A DNA stretch of 64,000 nucleotides from Clarkia xantiana subsp. parviflora (taxonomy: Eukaryota > Streptophyta > Magnoliopsida > Myrtales > Onagraceae): NCBI GenBank assembly GCA_036873135.1, contig JAPTYO010000017.1:13516001-13580000 (forward strand), given 5' to 3'. Positions 44,563 through 56,444 of this stretch are shown piece after piece. How positions within the stretch are numbered: the stretch's first letter is position 1; each line of letters starts with the position of its first letter. Under the pieces are notes generated by a model. The model saw only the letters and a program-made list of their open reading frames with translations, was not told the origin of the DNA and made no database searches. The position numbers were made by a program, and so were the translations under genes.

Positions 44563-44579
44563 TGGCGACTCTGCTGGGG
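44563..44579 (+). promoter_or_regulatory. Primer-binding site of H (tRNA-Arg type)
   Basis: TGGCGACTCTGCTGGGG, the string known from Ogre/Tat elements as tRNA-Arg complement. The next bases belong to the antisense gene of another element. Confidence 0.85.
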
Positions 44580-46640
44580 AAGAGCGTTCTCTTCGCCATC
44601 CTCAGCAACTTTCTTCTGAATAGCAATCATATCAGACTCGAGTGCAACAACTCAAGCTTGGCGAACAGAGGCACCCGGCTCCAAATCAACCTTGGCATCC
44701 AAAAAGCGCGCCTTCTCCTTCGTGCTTGCGATCTCGCGACAGACAATGTCGCACTTCTCCTGGAGAGCCTTCTTCTCCTCAGTGAGTTCAATCACAAAGG
44801 AAGAAAGGTTCACCACATTGACAGGAACTTAAAGCGCAATACAACATTCAACAAGAAACAGTTGTAACGACAATGCAGATATGCATACAAGCTATAAAAG
44901 AATAAGGATGAATACTCACAGGAGCAAGGCGTGTCAGCGCGCCCTCAGTGTAGGCACGCGCGTCCTCATGCTCGTTGGGACGAACCCTCCTATCGCCAAG
45001 AGGAATAACCCGCTGCAAAACGCGCACTCCAATTTTGGGAGTGCTCAAACTGGCCTCCTTAGAAAATCGGGGCCCCCCAACAGCAAAGGGTGCCCACGTA
45101 TCCCCAACGATAGCGTCCTCGATAGAACGAACCAAATCAGCACAGGTGAGCGCAGCAGGAGGCGCAACACCTATGAACACCCAAAGAGATAAACAAGAAA
45201 GACAACATAGCACAAGTATAACAAGAAATTATAAGTGGTTTACACACCTTCATGAGGAGATTCCACCTCCAAGGTCTGGTCCCTCGACCTTGGGGCACAT
45301 ATAGCAAGCGCGCGAGCCTGGCCCTCAACTTCCTTCCCTTTATCACGGGAAGGAGTCCTCAACGCCTCGCCACTGCCAGACTTCGATCTCTTGTGATCGC
45401 TCGAGGGACGCACCTCGGAGTCGGCCCTCTTTGTCTTGGGTCGAGGCGTAGTGTCTGCAACAGCGACAACGCGATCCGTTACGTTGGGAGAGCAGCCTGT
45501 AAACAAGAGCAAAAGAGAATATAAGAACAATAATACTTAATATCAATAAGGAAGAACGAATATATAAGAAAGAGACTTACTCATAGATCTCTTCCCTCGC
45601 CCGGGATTCAAGACTAGGGCTGCAGCTGGGGTGGCAGGACGAGCACCTCGCTCGGGGGCAGCAGCGTTCCCCTGAAGACTCGCCTGCAAGCGAGAGTTTT
45701 TGCCATCAAACCAACCTACAACAAAACATAATAGGAGTTATAAAGGTTCATAACATACCGAAGGACCTCCCGAAGGAGTTACGCGAATCCCAGCTTCACG
45801 CAGTTCCCGCTCCGTTTCGCGAGACAAGGCGCGATAAGCGCGCGCTTTATGAGCCCGATATATATCCTTCATGGCTACTTTTTCCAAATCAGAAAACTTA
45901 GCATATGTCGGCACGGGGTAAGTCTCAACAACATGGGCGACTAGCCAAGTCACTCCAACATCATGGGGGAAGAAATAATGATTCTTCCAATGGTTACCCA
46001 AACGAACAGCGACTGTCATAAAGCGAAGGGCAACATCCCACTTCACAACTCCCAAGCTGAGGCTCGCAAAGCCTCGCTCTCTCAATCAAGGCCAGCGAAT
46101 GGATATGGAGGACTGTCCGGATGCGTCCTGACGCTGAAGACGGAAAAAGCACCGGAAAAGAAGATTCGAGTAATGCCATGACTGCTGATGATATAACACT
46201 CGAAAGCAGACCCAATACCGTATCCCGGCAGGCGCGAGATCAAGTGGAAAAATCCTATAATAGCGACACAATCTGACCAAGTCGCGACAGTAGGGGAAGC
46301 ACAACCCTTCCCGTATCTGAGCAATGTACGCCGCCATCTCATTGGGGGGCACAGTAGGCATACTCCGAAAAACTTCAGGTAGTATATCAAAGGGAAAGAA
46401 CGCCTACACGAGTGGGCAAAGTCTAGACTGCTCTACATAACGTCGATACACCATTCGTTGCAACTGGTTTTCGGAAAAAGTTTGGAACATATTTTCCGAC
46501 CCCGAGCCAGACTCTGACTCAGGAGAAGAGTCTGTACCATCCTTAGATCCCGAATCGGAGGATGCCGAAGAATCTGACTCGCAATCAGAATCAGAGTCCG
46601 AACAAAACCTAACTCCAAGAGTTGGGTTGAAGAACTTACT
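44580..46640 (-). pseudogene. Antisense spliced gene of G, truncated at its 3' end
   Basis: The ATG at 46640 starts MSKFFNPTLG, followed by an Asp/Ser-rich acidic stretch. The conserved domain is then readable across a TAG at about 46404 and a frameshift near 46090 (LFRCFFRLQRQ; HYFFPHDVGVTWLV). Candidate introns with GT-AG ends fall at the same places as in A: about 45713-45763, 45497-45580, 45169-45248 and 44835-44919. The last exon shows a coiled coil (ELTEEKKALQEKC), contains one stop and is cut off at 44580 by the H join. Confidence 0.75.
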
Positions 46641-48282
46641 CATTTTGGTATAGCCTGCGAATCGCGAAGGTAGTCCTAACAAGAGACGGGCCAGCAAGGA
46701 TATACGTAGTCAACAAGCTACATTGTGACACTCAAACTACAAGTCCTGCAATGACAAGACAACAATCTAATTAGCAAGTATGCGCGTCATAGTCGCATCA
46801 CCAACAACTATGTGGCGAAAACACACCCCTACACGAGGCAACTCCACACGTACGGATGTATAAGTTCACAATTACTACATAGCGAACATCCTCTGTACGG
46901 GGGCAAATCTATGTTAGTAAGGGCCTCGTCCCAACACTTATACAGTCTACATGCGCCTACACGACCTTACGCAGTCTACATGCGCCCTACTCGGCCCAAC
47001 ACATATATTCAGGGTAACAGTGCATATACGATTATAGCATTAACTCCTATATACATATATTATTTAATATGTGCAGGTTACACGCGCGTATCCGTGCACT
47101 CAGTGAAAAGGGTGCGAGACTCAATTACTACTACCGACACTATCGTGCCAACAAAGTGTATACACACAAGTGTTAACATCATGCAAGTCATACCATAGGC
47201 TTCATCGATAAACAATTTCAATCAAAAGGTGGATGAGTAAACGAATCAAAAACGACAAGGTCTTGGTCAGCCAACACAAGCAATCATCAAGGGGAGTAAC
47301 ACTCTCTACTATACATACAACATTCCTAAACACTTAGCCATTTTTCATGCATTTTACACTATGTCAATGTGTGTTAGGAATTTCATCAAACACTTGGTGT
47401 CCATGAAAGATCAAGTTTTATCCAAACTAAATATTGACAAAATAGAGTTAGCCAAAGTCACAATCCTACTCGAGAAGTGATGTGAAATGGATTGCCGAAC
47501 TCTCACCGTCGAAAAAGGAGTCGTCGTCGTCGCCGGAGAAGCTTTGGAAGCCGCGCACCGCCGTCCGCCATGCCGCCCGCCGCCTCGCCTTCTGCTCTTG
47601 TCGAAGTAGACGTCACCGGGAGTCGGGTCTCCTTGATTAGTGGTGGCCAGCCGGAATTCTTGGGGGTCAAATAACTTGGCCTCCAAGTAGCTTACTCTTC
47701 AAGAAAGAAGGAGGAGACTAATCTTGGTGTGGAGACTAAGTATGGGAGATGAATACACTCACTCCTCTATATAAGGTATGGGTAATGGTTTACCTCTCCT
47801 TAATTTTTTCTAATTCCTTTGTATGAGTTGTTAGCATACATACATGCTCACACACCCTTAAATACACTTACATGCCTACATATACATGAAGTATATATAT
47901 TGCCATAACCTCGTTAAATATATACTTGTATGCATCTCATCGCATATTTATTTCCATGATTGCATCACTGATTTCATGTCACCACATGTCGCGCGTCTAC
48001 TTACATATGCGTGTACGCCATGTTTGCACACATGTCAGCATTTACGTCTATGTTACGTACATACATATACATTGTTTCACATACATCTGTTGTACACGTA
48101 TACTCGCTGCGCTAACTATGTCAGCAGTTACAATTCCCTTCATCAAATTAATGAAGGAAAACGCGACGTTGAGGCCCAGGCGCCGACGAACAGTAAGTCC
48201 ACTATGAGGTAACTCCCGAACCTAAATCGGACGTCTATCCTATCATAAAATAGTGTCAAGCAAGGGTTAGGCCATTACTTGA
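46641..48282. other. Region between antisense gene and 3' LTR (G)
   Basis: 1.6 kb, mostly AT-rich with many short ACAT words. A GC-rich island at about 47490-47640 (GTCGTCGTCGTCGCCGGAG) stands in the same relative place as the one in A. Small open frames here are not supported as genes. Confidence 0.5.
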
Positions 48283-48294
48283 CTTGGGGGAAAA
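48283..48294 (+). promoter_or_regulatory. Polypurine tract of G
   Basis: CTTGGGGGAAAA abuts the LTR. Confidence 0.8.
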
Positions 48295-48901
48295 TGATGG
48301 ATAACCGCCTGATTCGGGTTCGCTTGACATTCGGGCCTTTGAACACGTCAAACACACTACCGGCTTACAAAAACTTATTCACGGGTTAGAATGGTCTTAA
48401 CACGTGATTTGCACGTATTCGGGCCGTGACCCGTCCAGATTGTCCTAACAATCCGGACCTCCGGATTGTCTGACAACCCGATGTGGTCCGGATTGTTGTC
48501 CTGGGACGCGCGTTTCCCCACATGTTTTCACTATGTGCGAGTCTTCCCTTTGCCAATTTAGCTCAAATCCACGCCTGGTTCACATTTTCCTACTAAATCG
48601 GGGTCGGAATGTTTAAAACCGGGTTTGAGTCCAAGGTTCCCTATATATAGGAATCTTTGTCACCCATTTCATAACTTAAGTTGGCAAGGCAGCTCTCACT
48701 TCTCTCTAGCTTTCTCTCTCAAGATTTCTCATTTCAGCATCGCAGAGGGCTCATCGCACACCCCCCCCCCCTCATGGTGTCGATACCGCCCCGTGTGCAG
48801 GTATCAAGAGGAGCGCACATGCGCAACTCACACTACAACCCCACATACATCCTAAGCAACCTTACCAGAACCCGACGCCCCGATCGAGTCAGGTCCCAAC
48901 A
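48295..48901 (+). repeat. 3' LTR of G
   Basis: 607 bp, TGATGGATAACC...CCCAACA. The R/U5 part parallels A: CTCTCTAGCTTT, CGCAGAGGG, a C run at 48762, and GTGTGCAGG. TATA-like CTATATATAGG at about 48640. Confidence 0.8.
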
Positions 48902-49809
48902 GCATACATTAAGCTTCCAACCATACTAAGGTATTCTGCACTTTTCATCTGTTCACGCTTTGCCAGGTTTTTCGGGTTGTCACGTTTCAACAACGCGCAC
49001 CCAAACACAATCGGCGTATCCACGGGCTTGGCATCTTGTAATCCGAATCTTTTTAACAATCTATTGATATAGGATTCTTGAGAGATACATAGTTTGCGAG
49101 CAGCCCGATTCCTAACAATCTTAATGCCTAGGATTTATGTGGCTTCTCCCATGTCCTTCATCTCGAATACAAATGCTAACCAGGACTTTGATTCATTCAT
49201 GTAACTCACATCGTTCGCGGCAATTAGTATGTCATCTACATATAATGTCAAGATGACGTACTTCGACTCGTAGGTCTTAGTGTACACGCATGGATCCTCA
49301 TGAAGATTCACGAATCTGTTTCCGACGATTTCCTCGTGGAACCTGCGGTACCATTGTCGGGACGATTGTTAAAGACCGTAGATAGATCTTTGGAGTTTAC
49401 AAACTTTACGTTCGTTACCAGGAGTAATGAAACCCTCTAGTTTCTCCATATAGATCTCTTCTTCCAGGTTTCCGTAGAGGAATGCAGTCTTAACATCCAT
49501 TTGGTGCAGCTCTAGATCGAGGCTTGCAACCAAAGCCAAAATGGCCCGGACTGTGGTATAACGCACAGTTGGTGAGTATGTTTCATCAAAGTCCACTCCA
49601 TGAAGTTTAGGATATCATTTCGCAACGAGTCGAGCTTTGTATCGCTCGACGGCTCCATCAGCAGTGAGTTTTAGTTTCAAAACCCACTTAGCACCTATGG
49701 CTCTGCGGTTAGCAGGCAAATCAACCAAAGACCAAACAGAATTAGCTTTCATAGAGGCGATCTCATCCTCCATTGCTTTCCTCCATTCTTTCGTTTGATG
49801 TCCATCCAT
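48902..49809 (-). pseudogene. Copia RT (F)
   Basis: Minus strand: GAKWVLKLKLTADGAVERYK, then a stop, DFDETYSPTVRYTTVRA, MDVKTAFLYGNLEEEIYMEK, a stop near 49369, and the catalytic YVDD at 49231-49242 (intact, unlike E). ESYINRLLKRFGLQDAKP and SAEYLSMVGSLM follow, after which G begins. Confidence 0.87.
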
Positions 49810-50147
49810 AGCTTGTTTAACTGTTACCCGTTCATCAACCGAAGTTATAGTGAATAACTCGCCTCTTTCGATGGGATACTTCTTGGGAGAAGTTTGATGC
49901 CTTTGACTGCACTAGGCTCGTTAATCCCATCTTGAACTTGAACAACGCTCCCACTTGGAATAATGCTCGTTATCGGGGAATTACTCCCACTAGGAACATG
50001 AGCGTTACTTGAACTTTCACCAACAAGTTTTCTAGGACGGCCTCTTGGTCTCGGAATTCCACCTCTAAGATTAATTTCGTGGTTACTAGGACCAGGAACC
50101 AAGTTAGTTGTATTATTCCCACTGTTGGCAGTTGGTAGTTGCAGCAT
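49810..50147 (-). pseudogene. Copia integrase-RT linker (F)
   Basis: The Ser/Pro/Asn-rich linker (RGGIPRPRGRPRKLVGESSS) that precedes copia RT. Confidence 0.6.
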
Positions 50148-52992
50148 TATATGATTTTAATCCGACGGTTCAGGAACATGATTATCAGGTTCAACTTGAT
50201 TCGCACCTGCTGCATCAGTGATCTGAGTGGTTGGATTGAATCCTCCCACTAGATTTATTATGAAAATGTTCTTCATCTTCATTTACCATATTGTTCACTT
50301 GTGTTTCTGCCTTAAATCTCCCACTCGAAGTAAGTGGGGACCCGATCATCATCATCCTGCTCTAGTTCAATCAAGACTTCGTTTACGTCGATGTTTATAT
50401 AACAATGGAAATTCAGCCTCAAGCAACGTAATGTCTCATTTTCGACCACGCCACCAATTTCACGAGCTATAACAAAAATGTATGATGTAGAGACACTTCC
50501 AGTACTCTTATCGGTACAATGTTTGTTTTTTAAATTGCTACCATAACGTCGCATTTTGGTAAGATCCGTCTCATTACCGTTTAGTAGCTCTCATGGTGTT
50601 GTGTCAACCGATTTTATGGGATCAAAGTTCTACATGAGTGAAAGCCAATATCATATCATCCTTTAAAGAGATCAGAAGTTGAGTTAAACACATCATGTTT
50701 CAGACTATGTCCTAGGAGTGCATGAGCTTTGATAATGCTTGCGCCAATCTTATCGTAAGAGGAGTATAGTGGGAGTCGTCGTCTAACGGACGTTCCTTTT
50801 CATTGCATACTCATTTTCAAAGGTTTTGACCACCTTTGAATTGTGCATTCGGTTTTCACCTGGTGCAATATTTGATTTTGTACGAGATCATGGTAGCTTT
50901 TAAAGCATTCTTCTCCTCGATTTATGAGAACTCAATGAGTAAAAACCCAGAATAGGTCTTGATTGCAAATAAAATTTATAACAAGCATTTAAATCAAGAA
51001 TACACTTTATATTGAATTTGTACTTCAAATCGATGTGTTCCATCTTTCGAGGAAACTTGCGCTTTGCGCGCGCAAACTCACCAGCTTTTACCCGTGGTGA
51101 AATTGTTTCGTTTCCAAAATTCAATTTAATCGGTTTCGCACATGTTCATTATTACGATTTAATTATTTTATGGAGTACTAGCAAATAAGGAAGATTGAAT
51201 CGGTTCTCTTTCTAACTACGCAATCGAGGAGTTTATTGTAAGTATGATGGAGTATGTTAATTTGTTCGTTCTGTTTGACCAGTCGACCTTGCCGAAGTTT
51301 TGGTTTCTAACCAGTAGGTTTGGATTTTCATTTCGGCTTGTTCCCTTTGACATGGTTGACTGATTGATAAGTAAAATGTACGTTGAATCGAGTAACAATA
51401 ACTTTTTTTCAATGAATTCCGAATCTCAAATAACCAAAATCATCAATTCAAATGAATGATGAAAGATAAAATGACAATGATGAATTTCTTAATCTAAGGA
51501 TCGCATATTCGATCCATGATCATCGCGAGATAGTCGAGAACCTTGAGTCATTCCTAATACCACATCTGAAAAAATTCACGAGTGAATCACATCAGATGAT
51601 ATGTGTCAGAATAAAGCCTTTTTACAGCTTTATAAACATGACAAATGAGGCACACTTGAAACAGACTTTATCGACGGTGTTTGACCCACCAGATATTCGT
51701 TTATGACCTCTAGGGTCTTGTTCTCTCCACGATATGCGGAAATCAAGGTTGAAAACCGTCGATATCCTGTGGTGATTTGTGAAGTTGCTTTCCCTTTCGT
51801 CCTGGTTACTGCACTTGAATAGAATCATGGTAAGTGAGCCTCATCAACGTCAGTCAACCATTAAAGAGGATACCACTTCTTCATGTTGACCTCTCATTCG
51901 AAGATCTCGAGCGGCTTTTACACCAGCATCCATGTAGAGGAGACCATCATTCACAACCAAAACGTTTCTAGCTTTAGCGGCTTTGCTTCAACCGAAGCGG
52001 ATGCAGAGGGGACACTAAAATCTGTAACATTGTGTGGTCACAATTGAAGTATCCCTCAACAATTTTATCCAAGGTTGAATATATCACCACCAAAGATTTC
52101 AAATCAATAAATAACCTTTTTGTTCAAGGTTCAACACCCATTATTGGGAAACAGACTACCGCATTCATCCTTATCATCAAAGTGTTAAGGACTACCATAT
52201 TCATCCTTAGTTGTCCTCTCCGCTTTCGGAATCGCAGCAGAGAGGAGTTTAACACATATTCCATACATACACACCATCAAGATTGCGAGGAATATGGAAT
52301 CACACTCATTCAGCCAACTCAAGCACACATTGATAATTATGAAAAATCAAGGAGACAATAACATTATGAAAAAATAATTGCATAAATCGGATATCTATGA
52401 GATAGAAGGCGACAAATAATGATTCTTGAGACATCTAACCCAACCGACCGACAGTAAACCGAGGGAAGGCAGGTCGTGAAAGAGTTCACATTACCGTCGT
52501 CTTCTTTCTAATATATCAGTCTTTTAAAACGGTATAATCGCTTTTACCGGAACGGGAGGTTTTAAAGCACCCGATCTTAGCTTTCCCAAGGCCCTTTTGA
52601 AAACTTTTTCGAGGATTTCTAGTTTTCACACACAATTCTACTACACAAGTAAATCATCATGCGCATATCATATCCAAGAAACAAACCACGCATCATGGAC
52701 ACGCGTCATTCGTCTAATGTTCCGAGGAACTCATGCTTGCATATATAGTTCTAGTGCTTAAGTAAATTATCACATGCTTATACATCCTCAACATTCATGC
52801 ATACGCATCATGCTTGATCACACCATACAAACATGCATATTTGGCGACTGATTTTCGGTTTTAAAAACATTTACAACATTTGGGGCTGATTTGCAATTCA
52901 TGCTATCAATCAAACATGCGTACTTCTAGACATGAATCCTAGGTATTCATAACCATCAAGCATGTCTATCCTAGTGCGCAACTCAATATAAG
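50148..52992 (-). other. Decayed interior and leader of F
   Basis: 2.8 kb with no long frame. Blocks align with E (for example GTGCGAAACCGATT near 51125, leader 52400-52990). About 51600-52340 has no counterpart that I can find in E and lies where gag is expected. Confidence 0.5.
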
Positions 52993-53054
52993 ATGTGTCG
53001 ATATTGAAGTCTTCAATCAAATTGATTATCGACATTATGAACCCAAAATGGTTA

Positions 53055-53063
53055 TAATATCTA
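53055..53063. other. 9-bp target duplication, left (fold-back MITE)
   Basis: TAATATCTA, repeated at 53585-53593. Confidence 0.9.
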
Positions 53064-53584
53064 GGGTTAACAGGTCTTTTGGTCCATGATGTTTGACAAC
53101 TTTTGGGTTTTGGTCAATGATATTTTTTTTTACCTAGTTTTGGTACCATATGTTTGCTGATTTTTTCTAGTTTTGGTCTAACCGTTACATTCCGTCCATT
53201 TTTTGACATGTTCAAGTCACGTGATCCACTCTAGACTTTAAATTTAGTCCCTCTAATACTTTCTTAACCTTTTTTTTTCAATTTAGTCCCAAAGTTTCAA
53301 AATTGACCCCAATTGGACAATAGGTCCAATTGAATTTTTGAAACTTCGGGACTAAATTGAACAAAAAAAGGTTAGGAAAGTATTAGAGGGACTAAATTGA
53401 ACAAAACTGAAAGTTTAGGGTAGATCACGTGACTTGTACATGTCAAAAAATGGACGGAATGTAACGGTCGGACCAAAACTAGAAAAAATCTGCAAACATA
53501 TGGTACCAAAACTAGGTAAAAAAAACATCATTGACCAAAACCCAAAAATGGTCAAACATCATGGACCAAAAGACCTATTAACCC
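53064..53584. mobile_element. Fold-back Mutator-like MITE in the J array
   Basis: 521 bp, GGGTTAACAGGTC...AGACCTATTAACCC. Nearly the whole element is one inverted repeat: the two halves pair from the ends to the centre near 53325. A 9-bp duplication points to the Mutator superfamily. No ORF. Confidence 0.9.
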
Positions 53585-54695
53585 TAATATCTAGGTTCAT
53601 CGATAATTCGAAATAAGAAAGGCATCAGAACGATTGTCGACATAATGAACCCGAGATGTTCATAATACCTAGGTTCGTCGACAATTCGATAGAAGAGGCG
53701 TCGACATTGAAGTCTTCCATCAAATCGATTATCTACATTATGAACCCAAGATGGTCATAATACCTAGTTTCGTCGATAATTCGAAAGAAGAAAGGCGTCA
53801 AATTGATTGTCGACATAATAAACCCAAGATTGTCATAATATCTAGGTTGGTCGACAATTCAATAGAAGAGGCGTCGATATTGAAGTCTTTTATCAAATTG
53901 ATTATCGACATTATGAACCCAAGGTGGTCATAACAACTAGGTTCGTCGATAAGTCGAAAGATGAAAGGCGTCAAATCGATTGTCGACATAATAAATCCGA
54001 GATGATCATAATACCTAGGTTCGTCGACAATTCGATAAAAGAGGCGCCAACATTGAAGTGTTCCATCAAATCGATTATCGACATTTTGAACCCAAGATGG
54101 TAATAATACCTAGGTTCGTCGATAATTCAAAAGAAGAAAGGCGTGAAATGATTGTCGACATAATGAACCAAAGATGGTCATAATACCTAGGTTCGTCGAC
54201 AATTCGATAGAAGAGCCTTCAACATTGAAGTCTTCCATTAAATTGATTATCGACATTATGATCCCAAGATGGTCATAATACCTAGGTTCGTCGATAATTC
54301 GAAAGAAGAAAGGCCAAATCGATTGTCGACATAATGAACCTGAGATGGTCATAATACATAGGTTCTTCGATAATTCGATAGAAGAGGCGCCGACATCGAA
54401 GCCTTCCACCAAATTGATTGTTGACACAATGAATCTAATAGCAGTCATATCACTTAGATTCGTCGACAACTCGAAAGAAGTTAGGCGTTGAAGAAAAGCC
54501 CTTTGCTAAATCGATTATCGATACCAATAAATCTAATATCAGTCATATCACTTAGATTTATCGATAATTCCAAAAAAAAAGCGGGATAGATAAAAATTAT
54601 GTTCTAAAATCGTTTGTTGATATTATAAGCCGTGAAGGATCATAATATCCAATGCTTGTCAATAATTCGAAAATAATGAAATTTTAGTAAAATAT

Positions 54696-54950
54696 TCAGA
54701 CGTCCTTATACGCAGTTAAAGAAATAGAGGGTTCGGGAGAAACAACACCACCGCTCCTTGTTGGATAACAACGAGTCGCCGCCTTTGCCTTACCCTTATC
54801 TTTTGAGTCATCGATGGGTGTTTCTTCGACAACAGGTATGACTTCAACATCAATTGGAGACTCAGGAGATATCTCATCCATAGCCTCCTTGGAATTATCA
54901 TTAGAGGAGGAAGCTCCATTAATCGCACGTCGACGAGCCCGAAATGCCAT
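54696..54950 (-). CDS. Small antisense ORF in J
   Basis: 84 codons from ATG 54950 (MAFRARRRAINGASSS) with a basic start and a Glu/Asp/Pro-rich remainder. It occupies the antisense-gene position between the tandem array and the 3' LTR. I do not recognise the family; it may be one exon of a longer gene. Confidence 0.45.
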   Translation of the reverse strand: MAFRARRRAINGASSSNDNSKEAMDEISPESPIDVEVIPVVEETPIDDSKDKGKAKAATRCYPTRSGGVVSPEPSISLTAYKDV

Positions 54951-55470
54951 CTTAAGAAAGTCTAAAAGAGAAAAAAGACAATGCATCAACTTGGTCAATA
55001 GAACTGACAAATATGAATCTAAAAGGCCAGATCCTCAAGATGTGAAACAATACTTGAAGGTGTGCTAGCAGCCATGGAAGCCTTTTACTGAAACGAAAGT
55101 AAATTCAGAGAATCAATAAGGGAACATGACAGAAGGGTGAAAAATCAGAAAGGTGAACTCCAGTATTTATACTGGGTATGCACCGCCTAAGAAAGCTTCT
55201 TAAAGAAGCTTTTCCTGAGGCATTTCCTATTGGCGCATTAATTACCAAATTTACCACTGTAAATTTACGAAGATACTCTTGGGCTTACCTTATCCCTCCA
55301 ACGGTTTGAAAATGGCCAACGCTCGATTACGAGGTAGAGGTCCCGGCTACGACCTTTGAAAAGAATCAAGACTACTACCCGACATCGCGAAAATAAATCC
55401 AGTTGGAATATCTTGAAAACGATACTCAACTTAAGCCCTCTTCTTCATCATAATAAAGTCAACAACTCAA
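54951..55470. other. Region between J antisense ORF and polypurine tract
   Basis: 520 bp with no recognisable feature; possible upstream region of the antisense ORF. Confidence 0.4.
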
Positions 55471-55484
55471 GTCTTGGGGGAAAG
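55471..55484 (+). promoter_or_regulatory. Polypurine tract of J
   Basis: GTCTTGGGGGAAAG followed at once by TGTTGGG. Confidence 0.75.
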
Positions 55485-55710
55485 TGTTGGGTTACGACTA
55501 TAGAAGATACGAAGACAACCAATGGATAACCGGGAGCATCTAAGTCGAGACTCCAAAATATGAGTCGACGACTATTCATGCTCAGAATAAAGAATTGTAG
55601 ACAGATAGTTGACACCTATTTTTTAAGATGTTGACATCCAGGACGACTTATGAAGAATGGCGACAAGCCTTGACAAAGACTCCCCCTCTTAAGACATGAG
55701 TCAAGTCGGC
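55485..55710 (+). repeat. Truncated 3' LTR of J
   Basis: It starts TGTTGGGTTACG and runs 226 bp until element D begins. If D inserted here, the rest of this LTR should follow D outside the window, with TCGGC as the expected target duplication. Confidence 0.65.
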
Positions 55711-56408
55711 TGATGGGTCCGATTATAGCCGTCAGGCCCTTTAACGGCGAAGAAACGGCAAAACAGGCCCACCAGGCCCAGAGTAAGGGTCAAGATGACC
55801 TAGGAGAAGGGTCCCGATGAAGGGAGTCCCGACGAAGCAAGGTCCCGACAGAGTCGGTCCTGACAGCGGAGCTGGAAGCTCCCGATGAGAAGCCTTTAAA
55901 TAGGCCCCGATGATGAATCCCTGAGAATGATAGGCCCTGTCACGATGACGAGGGGCCCCAAGCGGTGACACGACGAGATAACTCTGGAGTCCCCGACGGG
56001 AGTCGGGACTCGTTACCAGAGGATAAAGCCAAGATATGCGGGGCGTGGCCGAGATATACGGAACGTGGTTAAGATACACGGATCGTGGCCGAGATACGCG
56101 GGGCATGGCTAAGATACGCGAGATCATGTACGAGATAAGCGGGATACGGGCTAACCACCCCTAACGGTTCGCCAGGTACCTGAGGCACCTCTTTGCCTAT
56201 AAAAGGGCAGGAGGTCACCTCAGATCACTTACGTTGAGTTCAATATACTTTTGAGATCATTGCTTGCCAGTCATACGAGAGACTCATTTAAGCATCAGAG
56301 AGGGATTCTGGGCCACCGCCCGGTCTATCCCCTCTTGCAGGATTGCGTGGAGCAAAGGAGCCAGGATTACCGTCAAGATCCGTACCGGATTTCCACCGTG
56401 ATCCAACA
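55711..56408 (+). repeat. 5' LTR of D
   Basis: 698 bp, TGATGGGTCC...CCAACA, diverged from the C LTRs. The 20-bp U3 repeat starts at about 56028 and the TATA box (TATAAAA) is at 56198. Confidence 0.92.
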
Positions 56409-56409
56409 T

Positions 56410-56425
56410 TAGTGTCGTCTGTGGG
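56410..56425 (+). promoter_or_regulatory. Mutated primer-binding site of D
   Basis: TAGTGTCGTCTGTGGG, against TGGCGCCGTCTGTGGG in C: three transitions in the part that must pair with the tRNA 3' end. Confidence 0.8.
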
Positions 56426-56444
56426 AAACAAACAAAAAGCTGAT

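Larger units (their letters stand above)
44580..48901 (+). mobile_element. 3' part of a Tat element G (antisense gene to 3' LTR)
   Basis: It contains an antisense spliced gene related to that of A, a GC-rich segment, polypurine tract and 3' LTR. gag, pol and 5' LTR are missing; the left edge is a sharp join to the primer-binding site of H. The conserved block before the LTR (AAGGGTTAGGCCATT) ties it to A. The base run after it (GCATA) does not recur before H, so no target duplication supports a joint insertion. Confidence 0.8.
48902..52992 (-). mobile_element. Copia element F (minus strand, truncated both ends)
   Basis: A relative of E in opposite orientation. The left end breaks within RT (after SMVGSLM, read leftward) at the LTR of G. 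The right end stops in the leader where the J tandem array begins. No LTR is present. RT is partly readable, the gag region is not recognisable. Confidence 0.8.
52995..54685. repeat. 173-bp higher-order tandem array (J)
   Basis: Repeats of two alternating sub-units, both ending in CATAATACCTAGGTTCGTCGA. Phase marks (CGATAATTCG) fall at 53601, 53774, 53947, 54120 and 54292, a period of 172-173. The array is split by a MITE and decays after about 54480. By position it is the 3' array of a Tat element. Confidence 0.9.

Noticed and set aside
42836..48901. H and G as a single intact insertion
   Set aside because: LTR ends differ (TGTAAAC and TGATGGA), all of gag and pol is missing, and CCTGC before H does not match GCATA after G.
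51622..51950. Possible host exon in F
   Set aside because: Short open stretches only, no recognised domain or clear splice pairs; kept as an open question in the findings.
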